Origin: Anaerolineae bacterium
GTDB lineage: Bacteria; Chloroflexota; Anaerolineae; Anaerolineales; UBA4823
Reading direction: 5' to 3'
Assembly: GCA_003327455.1 (NCBI GenBank)
Contig: QOQU01000010.1
Location: 62,001 to 126,000 of the forward strand
DNA length: 64,000 bases
Under the pieces are notes generated by a model, which made no database searches, had not been told where the DNA came from, and saw nothing but the letters and a program-made list of their open reading frames with translations. Made by a program: the position numbers and the translations under genes. Positions within the stretch are counted from its first letter, which is position 1; each line of letters opens with the position of its first letter. Below are positions 1-9,100 of this stretch, piece after piece.

Positions 1-1
1 C

Positions 2-3000
2 TCGGCGCTATATCGGGCGGTACATGATGCAGGAGAAGAGGGGATATCTCATGAGCGGCTAACCCAAAAAGTTTTCACTGCGCTCAATCTGCCCTTCACG
101 ACTTATGCCAGCGACCCAGAAGTCCGCTATGCTCAAAAAGCAGAAACCGACCGAGCTTTGCGCGAGGTATTGGGGTATCGGATTTACCGTGACCTGAAGC
201 GGGGCTGGCGCATCACCTCACCGAATCTAGAACAGTGCGGACTGCTGAAGATCGAATATTGGTCATTGGAAGAGCTCTGTAGTGATGAAGATGTTTGGGC
301 GGGAAAACATCCTGCGCTGGTCTCGGCATCCCCCGATACGCGCAAATATATTTCTCGGGTGTTGCTGGATTTCATGCGCCGCGAACTGGCTATCAAAGTC
401 AGCTATCTGGATCCAACCGAACAAGAAAGCTTGCGTCAAATAAGCAGTCAGAGATTGATTGCCCCCTGGGCAATAGACGAAAACGAAATCCTTGAACATG
501 CTTCGATTATATTCCCGCGCAGTAAGCAGGGCGATCAGGATGAATACGGTGGGAATGTTTTCCTGTCACCGCGCGGTGGCTATGGACAATTTCTCAGGCG
601 AGCGACGACCTTCCGCGAATACCCTGCCCAAATCTCGTTGAATGAGACAGAAGAGATCATCGCTCAAATTCTGCATAGCTTACGACTTGCTGGTCTGGTT
701 GAGATCGTGGTCAGTGAAAATGACGATATTGGGCATAAGCCTGGCTATCAACTGCTTGCCTCAGGGATGATCTGGAAAGAAGGAGATGGACGACAAGCCT
801 TCCACGACCCAATCCGAGTACCCCGTTTGCCCGAGGGCGGTGGTAAAACCAATCCGTTCTTTGTGAAGTTCTACCGCGAGGTAACCAACGATCTGCTGGG
901 GATTGAAGCAAGAGAACACACTGCTCAAGTACCCTCCAAAGAACGAGAAGGGCGCGAAGCAAAGTTCCGCAACGGTGACCTTCCCATTTTGTTTTGCTCA
1001 CCGACGATGGAGTTGGGAGTGGACATTGCAGAGCTGAATGCGGTCAACCTGCGCAACGTGCCTCCAACACCGGCAAATTATGCTCAACGCAGCGGGCGTG
1101 CCGGACGCAGTGGTCAGCCAGCGCTTGTCTTTACGTATTGCACCATTGGCAGTCCACATGACCAATATTACTTCAAACGCCCGGAGTCGATGGTCGGTGG
1201 AGCAGTTAGCCCGCCGCGCATCGATCTAGCCAACGAAGATCTGGTGCGCAGCCATGTTCAAGCGATTTGGCTGGCGGAATCGGGTTTGGATTTGGGAACC
1301 TCGCTCAAGGATTTACTCGATTTATCTGGCGATCCGCCTGGATTGACAGTATGGGATTTCGTTCGAGATGCTCTTCGCTCAACCGCTGCACGGTCGAAGG
1401 CAAAATTCAAAGCTCAGGCTGCTTTAAGGGATGTCGAAAATGATCTCAAGCAAACCGACTGGTGGAACGAAAATTGGTTGGATTCGGTTTTAGAAAAGAT
1501 CGAATTGGAATTCGAACAAGCCTGTGAACGCTGGCGCAGCCTCTATCGGGCAGCAAAGCATCAGCAAAAAGTTCAACATGCGATCATCAGCGATCCAAGC
1601 CGCTCTTCCCAAGATAAACAACAAGCAAAAAGACTGCGCCAAGAAGCGGAAAGCCAATTGGAATTGCTAACCGAAGCAGAGAATATTGTTCAATCCGATT
1701 TTTACTCCTATCGCTATTTTGCCAGTGAAGGGTTTCTACCAGGTTACAGTTTTCCACGGCTTCCGCTCTCAGCCTATATCCCAGCGCGGCGGATCAAGAG
1801 TCAAGATGATGAATTCCTATCCAGACCGCGCTTTTTAGCAATATCCGAATTCGGCCCGCGGGCAATTATCTACCATGAAGGCTCCCGCTATATCATCCAT
1901 AAAGTCAACTTACCTGTCTCCGAAACCGGTGAAGGATTTTCTACCTTGCGGGCAAAGCAATGTCAGGGATGTGGTTATTTCCATCCGGTGACCGGCGGTG
2001 ATGGGGTCGATCGTTGTGAATGGTGTGGAGCTTTATTAGAACCTCCCCTCAACAACCTATTCCGCTTACAAAATGTATCCACCAAACGCCGCGATCGCAT
2101 TTTGTCCGATGAAGAGGAACGCTTGCGCCAAGGGTATAAACTGCGCACGGCAATCCGCTTCAACGAACGCAGCGGGCAGCTCTCTGCACAAAAAGCGGAT
2201 GTCTACTTAGAAAATCAACCTGTTGCCAGCCTGACGTATGGCCATGCCGCCAAGCTTTGGCGCATCAATTTAGGCTGGCGTCGGAGGACCAATCCACAAC
2301 AACTCGGTTTTGTGCTGGATATCGAACGCGGCTATTGGGCACGGAAACAAGATGATGAGCAGGATAGTGAAGTCGAGGATCCTATGTCAGCCCAAACCCT
2401 GCGCGTCATCCCCTATGTCGAAGATCACAAGAATTGCCTCATCTTCGAACCAGCCGAGAGGTTGTCTCCTGAACAAATGGCATCCCTTCAAGCAGCCTTG
2501 AAGCACGCCATTCAGGTGGAGTATCAACTAGAAGATAACGAACTGGCAGCCGAACCTTTACCGGACAGCGATGAACGGCGCTTGATCCTATTTTATGAAG
2601 CCGCCGAAGGTGGCGCCGGTGTGTTGCGCCATCTGGTGAGCGACCCAAATGCTTTTGCTAGGGTTGCGTTTCAAGCCTTGCAGCTATGTCATTTCGACCC
2701 ACGCAGTGGAGCTGATGTGCGTCGTGCTCCGAATGCGAAAGAGGATTGTGAAGCGGCTTGCTACGACTGCCTGATGAGTTACTATAACCAGATGGATCAT
2801 CGCCTGCTCGACCGCCACAGCATTAAGGAATTTTTACAGCGCTGCAGCCGAGCCACGATCCATGTTTCGCCTAAATCCATTTCACGAGCGGAGCATTACC
2901 AACGCCTTTACAACCTGTGTCAGTCGGATCTAGAGCGCCAATGGTTGGCTTTCATCGAAAAGGGAAATTACCGATTGCCCAGCCATGCTCAGTGGCTCAT

Positions 3001-3226
3001 CGAGTGCTGTCACACCCGTCCCGATTTCTTCTATGAGCAGGAACATACCGCAATTTATGTGGATGGACCGCATCACGATTATCCCCAACGGCAGCAACGC
3101 GATCGGGAGCAACAGGAATGTATGGAGGATAGTGGGTATACGGTCATTCGTTTTTCCGATCGAGAGGAATGGGAGCGGGTTGTAAGGCGATATCCTTCTA
3201 TTTTTGGGGCAGGAAAACTGGGATGA
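2..3226 (+). CDS. Helicase with DUF1998 and nuclease-like tail, 5' partial (DISARM-like)
   Basis: The frame is open from base 2 with no stop, so the true start and the DEAD-box N-terminal half lie before the window. The in-frame TTG at 158 is not a real start. Visible parts are a helicase C-terminal domain (SPTMELGVDI near 1000, QRSGRAGR near 1090), two CxxC knuckles near 1965-2030, a DUF1998 region (EAAEGGAG near 2600, Cys cluster DCEAACYDCL near 2750) and a tail (RPDFFY, VDGPHHD, 3018-3075) resembling a Vsr/DUF559 nuclease fold. In DISARM, DrmA (helicase) and DrmB (DUF1998) are separate proteins; here one chain seems to carry both features. The stop overlaps the next start as ATGA. A restriction role is inferred from family and neighbours. 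A Druantia DruE-like helicase is an alternative. Confidence 0.8.
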   Translation, partial: SALYRAVHDAGEEGISHERLTQKVFTALNLPFTTYASDPEVRYAQKAETDRALREVLGYRIYRDLKRGWRITSPNLEQCGLLKIEYWSLEELCSDEDVWAGKHPALVSASPDTRKYISRVLLDFMRRELAIKVSYLDPTEQESLRQISSQRLIAPWAIDENEILEHASIIFPRSKQGDQDEYGGNVFLSPRGGYGQFLRRATTFREYPAQISLNETEEIIAQILHSLRLAGLVEIVVSENDDIGHKPGYQLLASGMIWKEGDGRQAFHDPIRVPRLPEGGGKTNPFFVKFYREVTNDLLGIEAREHTAQVPSKEREGREAKFRNGDLPILFCSPTMELGVDIAELNAVNLRNVPPTPANYAQRSGRAGRSGQPALVFTYCTIGSPHDQYYFKRPESMVGGAVSPPRIDLANEDLVRSHVQAIWLAESGLDLGTSLKDLLDLSGDPPGLTVWDFVRDALRSTAARSKAKFKAQAALRDVENDLKQTDWWNENWLDSVLEKIELEFEQACERWRSLYRAAKHQQKVQHAIISDPSRSSQDKQQAKRLRQEAESQLELLTEAENIVQSDFYSYRYFASEGFLPGYSFPRLPLSAYIPARRIKSQDDEFLSRPRFLAISEFGPRAIIYHEGSRYIIHKVNLPVSETGEGFSTLRAKQCQGCGYFHPVTGGDGVDRCEWCGALLEPPLNNLFRLQNVSTKRRDRILSDEEERLRQGYKLRTAIRFNERSGQLSAQKADVYLENQPVASLTYGHAAKLWRINLGWRRRTNPQQLGFVLDIERGYWARKQDDEQDSEVEDPMSAQTLRVIPYVEDHKNCLIFEPAERLSPEQMASLQAALKHAIQVEYQLEDNELAAEPLPDSDERRLILFYEAAEGGAGVLRHLVSDPNAFARVAFQALQLCHFDPRSGADVRRAPNAKEDCEAACYDCLMSYYNQMDHRLLDRHSIKEFLQRCSRATIHVSPKSISRAEHYQRLYNLCQSDLERQWLAFIEKGNYRLPSHAQWLIECCHTRPDFFYEQEHTAIYVDGPHHDYPQRQQRDREQQECMEDSGYTVIRFSDREEWERVVRRYPSIFGAGKLG

Positions 3227-6069
3227 CATATACGGTTGGTTCGCTCGTCAAGGCACGCGGGCGGGAATGGGTCGTCCTTCCCGATTCCACCGATGATCTA
3301 TTGGTATTGCGGCCCTTAGGGGGGGCAGAGGATGAAATTTGCGGAATTTACCTACCCCTCGAACCGGTTGCCCCGGCTACCTTCGAACTACCCGATCCAA
3401 ATCAGGTAGGTGATTATCGTTCGGCCCGGCTATTGCGGGATGCTGTTCGATTGGGATTTCGTTCCTCAGCCGGACCCTTTCGATCCTTTGCCCGATTGGG
3501 ATTCGAGCCGCGCCCCTATCAACTTGTTCCGTTGTTGATGGCGTTAAAACTTGACCCCGTGCGATTGTTGATTGCTGACGATGTAGGGATCGGAAAAACC
3601 ATCGAAGCAGGGCTGATTGCCCGTGAACTCTTGGATCGCGGCGAGATCAACCGTTTGGCGGTACTTTGCCCGCCCCCGCTGGCAGAACAATGGCAGGCAG
3701 AACTGAACGAAAAATTCCATATCGAGGCCGAGTTAGTGCTGCCATCCACTGCACCTCGTCTTGAACGCCCTTTGAGCCGTTACGAATCCTTGTTTGAACG
3801 TTATCCATTTGTGATCGTTTCACTGGACTACATCAAATCCGACCGCCGTCGCGATGAGTTCAAGCGCACCTGTCCGGAATTCGTCATCGTGGATGAAGCC
3901 CACACCTGCGCTTATGGAGCGGAACGCGGTGGGCGGCACCAGCGCTTTGAGCTGGTCAATGGATTGGCACAAAACCCCGAACGCCATATCTTGCTGGTGA
4001 CCGCTACCCCTCATTCTGGGAAAGAAGAAGCTTTCCGCTCGTTGCTCTCCTTTCTAAACAGAGATTTTATCGATTTACCCGAAGATTTGGGCGGCGAGGA
4101 AAACGTTCACCACCGCAAACGTCTGGCGCAGCATTTCATCCAACGGCGGCGAGGGGATATTCAACACTACCTTGACTCCGAAACACCTTTCCCCCATCGA
4201 GAAGACCGTGAAGAGTCTTATCGACTCAGCCCGGACTATAAACGTCTGTTTGAGCGAGTGCTAGAGTATGCCCGAGAGTCGGTGCAAGACACCAGCGGTG
4301 GCCAATTCCATCGACGTGTGCGCTGGTGGTCGGCATTGGCACTGTTGCGTTCGCTGGCTTCTAGCCCGGCGGCCGCAGCAGAAACCCTGCGCAACCGTGC
4401 TGCCCAGGCAGAAGCGGAAAGCATCGACGAGGCAGATGAAATCGGCAGGCGAATCATCCTAGACCTGATGTTGGACGAAGCTTCAGAAGGAGTGGATGTC
4501 GTTCCAGGCGCTGATGTGGAAGACGAAGCCCGCCAAGATAGCTCTAACCGCAGACGGCTATTGGAAATGGCGCGCTGCGCCGATGAATTATTGGGCGATC
4601 AAGACGCCAAGCTGCTAAAGGCGGTTGAGTTGGTCAGGGGGTCATTGTCCGATGGATTTCATCCGATTGTCTTTTGTCGCTTTATTCCTACTGCGGAGTA
4701 TGTGGCGGCTGAATTTCGCAAACGCCTACCTGGAGACGTGGAAGTGATCTCGGTCACCGGCTCGCTTCCCCCAACGGAGCGGATCGAGCGCGTGCAGCAG
4801 CTCGCAGCCGCATCCAAACGAGTTCTGGTCGCCACCGACTGCCTCTCCGAAGGCATCAACCTGCAAGAATATTTCGATGCTGTTTTCCATTACGATCTCT
4901 CGTGGAATCCTACTCGCCATGAACAGCGTGAGGGGCGCGTCGATCGCTACGGTCAGCCCAGACCCACCGTGCGCGTGCTCACCTATTATGGACTGGATAA
5001 CCAAATCGATGGAGTGGTACTGGATGTGCTGCTCCGCAAGCACCGCACCATTCGCAACTCACTGGGTATCTCGGTGCCGGTGCCGCTGAATACCGAAGAG
5101 GTGATCGAAGCCATCTTCGAGGGTTTGTTGCTGAGAGCCAAGCCGAGCGCTTTACAGGGCTATCTGCCAGGTTTCGATGAGATCGTCAACCCGCAAAAAG
5201 AAGAACTTTATGGAAAATGGGAAGCTGCCACCGAACGAGAGAAGCGCTCGCGCACCCTTTTTTCTCAGGAAACGATCAAAGTGGATGAAGTTGCCAGGGA
5301 ATTGAATGCCATGCGGGCTGTAATTGGGTCTGGCGTGGATGTGGCTGATTTCACCCGCCGCTCGATTGCAGCTTTTGGGGCACAGGTAGACGGCGAAGAT
5401 CCTTTGGATGTCGATTTGAATGAAGCATCGGCTGCCTTGAAAGAGAAACTCGGTCTATTTTCGGGATTCAAGATGACGAATACCCGCCTGCGTCTGCGCT
5501 TTAGCCAGCCAGTTCAGGAAGGCGAACGCTATCTTCAGCGCACTCACCCCTTCGTAGAAACGCTTGCCAACCATGTTCTGGAAACCGCTCTCGATCCTCT
5601 TTCGGGGGATGCGTCTCGTTATCCTGCTGCGCGGCGCTGTGGTGCGATGCGCACCGCAAGCGTGGATAAACGAACCACCTTGCTGCTGGTGCGTTTTCGT
5701 TACCATATCATTCGGATTAGAAACGATGAGGAAAAACCTTTACTGGCTGAAGACTGCCGTTTGCTGGCTTTCAGCGGTAGTCCGCAAAACGCGGTTTGGC
5801 TGGATGATGCCGCCGCTGAAGCCTTGCTCTTTGCCCAACCTACCTCCAACATCATGCCAGAACAGGCAGCCGATTTCGTGCAGCGGGTAATCGATGGCTT
5901 TGACTTGCTCCAACCGCATCTCCAACAGGTGGCAGTAGAGCGTGGAGAAGAACTTCTCGACGCGCATCAGCGGGTGCGGCGGGCTTCGAAAATCCGCAAC
6001 CTTCGTCATCGAGTGGAACCCCAGCTTCCCCCAGATGTGTTGGGCATTTTCGTTTACTTGCCAAGTTGA
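3223..6069 (+). CDS. SNF2-family helicase, DrmD-like
   Basis: A 948-residue SNF2/RapA-type ATPase. The start is the ATG at 3223, overlapping the upstream stop (ATGA); a longer reading from 3169 would run back into the upstream gene. Walker A is DDVGIGKT (near 3570), motif II is DEAH (near 3890), and the second RecA lobe shows SEGINLQ and REGRVDRYGQ (4850-4960). The N-terminus has a small beta-rich region before the ATPase core, and the long C-terminal tail is unassigned. In class 1 DISARM an SNF2-like helicase (DrmD) lies next to an adenine methylase, the arrangement seen here. It probably remodels or translocates on DNA as part of restriction. Family call is strong; system name is inferred. 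Confidence 0.85.
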   Translation: MTYTVGSLVKARGREWVVLPDSTDDLLVLRPLGGAEDEICGIYLPLEPVAPATFELPDPNQVGDYRSARLLRDAVRLGFRSSAGPFRSFARLGFEPRPYQLVPLLMALKLDPVRLLIADDVGIGKTIEAGLIARELLDRGEINRLAVLCPPPLAEQWQAELNEKFHIEAELVLPSTAPRLERPLSRYESLFERYPFVIVSLDYIKSDRRRDEFKRTCPEFVIVDEAHTCAYGAERGGRHQRFELVNGLAQNPERHILLVTATPHSGKEEAFRSLLSFLNRDFIDLPEDLGGEENVHHRKRLAQHFIQRRRGDIQHYLDSETPFPHREDREESYRLSPDYKRLFERVLEYARESVQDTSGGQFHRRVRWWSALALLRSLASSPAAAAETLRNRAAQAEAESIDEADEIGRRIILDLMLDEASEGVDVVPGADVEDEARQDSSNRRRLLEMARCADELLGDQDAKLLKAVELVRGSLSDGFHPIVFCRFIPTAEYVAAEFRKRLPGDVEVISVTGSLPPTERIERVQQLAAASKRVLVATDCLSEGINLQEYFDAVFHYDLSWNPTRHEQREGRVDRYGQPRPTVRVLTYYGLDNQIDGVVLDVLLRKHRTIRNSLGISVPVPLNTEEVIEAIFEGLLLRAKPSALQGYLPGFDEIVNPQKEELYGKWEAATEREKRSRTLFSQETIKVDEVARELNAMRAVIGSGVDVADFTRRSIAAFGAQVDGEDPLDVDLNEASAALKEKLGLFSGFKMTNTRLRLRFSQPVQEGERYLQRTHPFVETLANHVLETALDPLSGDASRYPAARRCGAMRTASVDKRTTLLLVRFRYHIIRIRNDEEKPLLAEDCRLLAFSGSPQNAVWLDDAAAEALLFAQPTSNIMPEQAADFVQRVIDGFDLLQPHLQQVAVERGEELLDAHQRVRRASKIRNLRHRVEPQLPPDVLGIFVYLPS

Positions 6070-6100
6070 TGAGGGGAAGGGCATATAGAGGTCGAGGTTT

Positions 6101-9100
6101 ATGCAAGTCCGTAGTCGCAACACCTTCTTGACGATCCGCTCCGAGGGCGCTTTGCTGCCCATCGATTTGTTGCAGCGCATCCTCGAAAATGATAGCAGCC
6201 TGGAGGGGCTGAACGCCGAGAGTTACCATCTTGCGCCAGGCGAGAAGATCAACGAAGCGATCAACCGCTCTTGGAGTCGGATGAACGGGTTGTGGGGTCC
6301 TTTTAAGGCGGCGCGACAGCGGTTGGGGGAGAAAGACCCCGCGACAACGCTGACCCGCGAGCGCTGGCTGATGCCTTTGTTCCAGGAACTCGGCTTTGGG
6401 CAATTGAGCCCAGCAAAGGCAGTGCAAATCGAAGGTAAGTCCTATCCTATCTCGCATCGCTGGCGTAATGTTCCCATCCATCTGGTCGGTTGCAGGCTTG
6501 ATTTGGATCAACGCGCCCGTGGGGTTGCAGGAGCAGCGCGCATCAGCCCACACAGTTTATTACAGGAATACCTCAACCGCAGTGATGAGTCGCAATGGGG
6601 CATTCTCTCCAATGGCTTGCAGTTGCGCCTGCTGCGCGATAACGCTTCCCTCACCCGCCAGTCGTATCTCGAATTCGATCTCGAGTCGATGTTCGACGGC
6701 GAGATATACTCCGATTTTGTATTGTTATGGCTGCTGGCGCATCAATCTCGTTTCGAGAGCGGTGATCAAGGGACAACATGCCTGTTAGAGCGCTGGTCGC
6801 AAAGTGCTCAGGAGCGTGGCACCCGCGCCCTCGAAGAACTGCGCCGCGGAGTCGAAGAGGCAATTGTCCTCTTGGGACAGGGATTCTTGCAGCATCCGCT
6901 CAATGGACGCTTGCGCGAGCGGCTGAAAGGTGGCGACCTCGCCGCACAAGATTATTATCGCCAGCTCCTGCGGCTGGTGTATCGTCTGATTTTTTTGTTT
7001 ACCGCCGAAGACCGTGACTTGCTCCTGCTGCCAGATGCGCCAACTGAAGCTAAAGAACGCTACCTGCGCTATTACTCCACCGCCAACCTGCGTGCCTTAG
7101 CCCAGCGTCAGCGCGGCAGCCGCCATCACGACCGCTATGAAGCGCTCAAAGTGGTGATGAAGCTCCTCGGCGGTGAACAGCCACTGATGAGAGAGGACAG
7201 ACAGCAGGTCCCCGGCGGCTACTTGCCACTCGCCTTACCGGTTCTGGGAGGCTTCCTGTTCGATCCGGACTCTATCCCCGACCTCAATGACGCCCATTTG
7301 GATAATCACTCCCTGCTCTCTGCTGTGCGATCTTTGGCGTTTATCACCGAGAAGAACACCCGCCGCGCGGTTGATTTCCGCAACCTTGGTACGGAAGAGT
7401 TGGGTAGCGTTTACGAATCGTTGCTAGAGTTGCATCCCTCCTTCAACATCGAGGCGGGTGCTTTTCAATTGGCTAGCGCAGCAGGCAACGAACGCCGCTC
7501 GACCGGAAGTTACTACACACCTTCCAGCTTGATTCAAGTGCTGCTGGACTCGGCTTTGGAGCCGATCATCGAAGACCGTTTGAAAGGCAAGCCGGGTGTC
7601 GAGCAGGAACAAGCCCTGCTCGACCTGAGAGTTTGCGATCCAGCCTGCGGCAGTGGGCATTTCCTGATAGCTGCGGCGCACCGCATTGCCTGGCGGCTGG
7701 CGCAGATCCGCTGCGGTGGCGATGAGCCGCCGCCCACTGAAACGCGGCGCGCCCTGCGCGATGTCATTCGCCATTGCGTCTACGGCGTGGATATCAACCC
7801 GATGGCTGTAGAGTTGTGCAAGGTCAATCTGTGGCTGGAATCGCTGGAGCAAGGCAAGCCGCTTTCTTTTTTGGATGCGCATATCAAATGCGGCAATAGC
7901 TTGGTGGGAGTTGGACCAGGCAGGTTGCTGGAAGAACTGGAGATTCCCGATGAGGCTTTCAACGCGGTGAGCGGCGATGACCAAACAACTGCCAAACGGC
8001 TAATGCGGCGCAACCGCGATGAGCGGCGTGGACAAGAGGAATTTTTTACAGTAACTTTGATCACAAGTAAGGAAGAGTTGGCGCAATACTTTGCCAAGCA
8101 AATCCGCATCGTTGAAGCCATGCCAGAAGATGATGCCACGCAGGTGCAGGCAAAAGCCGAATCGTACCGCCAGTTGAGCGAATCGGCCGCCTACCAACGT
8201 CAGCGTCAAATTGCCGATCTGTGGACGGCGGCTTTTTTCTGGAAGATCGATCCCCCCCAAGGTGGTTCGGTTGAGATCATCGCTCCCACGTACGGGCAGT
8301 TGCGCCGTCTACGTGAAGGACGGGAGGTACAAAAAGGTCTATTGGAGCAGGTGGAAAGGCTGCGCTCAGCGGAGCGATTCTTCCATTGGCAGTTGGAGTT
8401 CCCGGAGGTATTTCACCCCTCGCCCTCTGGGAGAGGGGCCGGGGGTGAGGGCGGCTTCGACGTGGTGCTGGGCAACCCGCCCTGGGAGCGCATCAAACTG
8501 CAGGAGCAGGAGTTCTTCGCCAGCCGCGATGATCGCATTGCCACTGCCCCCAATGCCGCCGCCCGCAAGCGGCTGATTGCCGGACTGCCAGAGGAAAACC
8601 CCACCCTATGGGAAGAATACCGCCGCGCCTTGCACACCGCAGAGAGCATCAGCCGCTTCCTGCGCGCTGCGGGTAATTATCCCCTCACCGGACGGGGCGA
8701 CATCAACACCTACTCGGTCTTTGCCGAGCGCATGCGCGCCCTGCTTGCCCCAGAGGGACGCGCTGGGGTCATCCTGCCCACTGGCATTGCCACCGATGAC
8801 ACCAATAAGTTCTTCTTCGCCGACGTAGTGGAGCGTGGGCAGCTCGCCAGTCTGTTCGACTTCGAGAACCGCGAAAAACTCTTCCCCGCTGTGGACAGCC
8901 GCATGAAATTCTGCCTGCTCACCCTCTCCGGCTCTCCCGCCTCTCGTCTCCCTTCTCCTGTTTCCCTCTCCTTCTTCGCCACCCGCGCCGAGCACCTGCG
9001 CGACCCGCGCCGCGTCTTCACCCTCACCCGTGAGGACATCGTCCGCATCAACCCCAACACGCACACCCTGCCCGTCTTCCGCACGCGGCAGGACGCCGAC

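Noticed and set aside
5852-6553. A 233-codon minus-strand frame across the SNF2/methylase junction
   Set aside because: It overlaps two well-supported plus-strand genes and has no recognised features.
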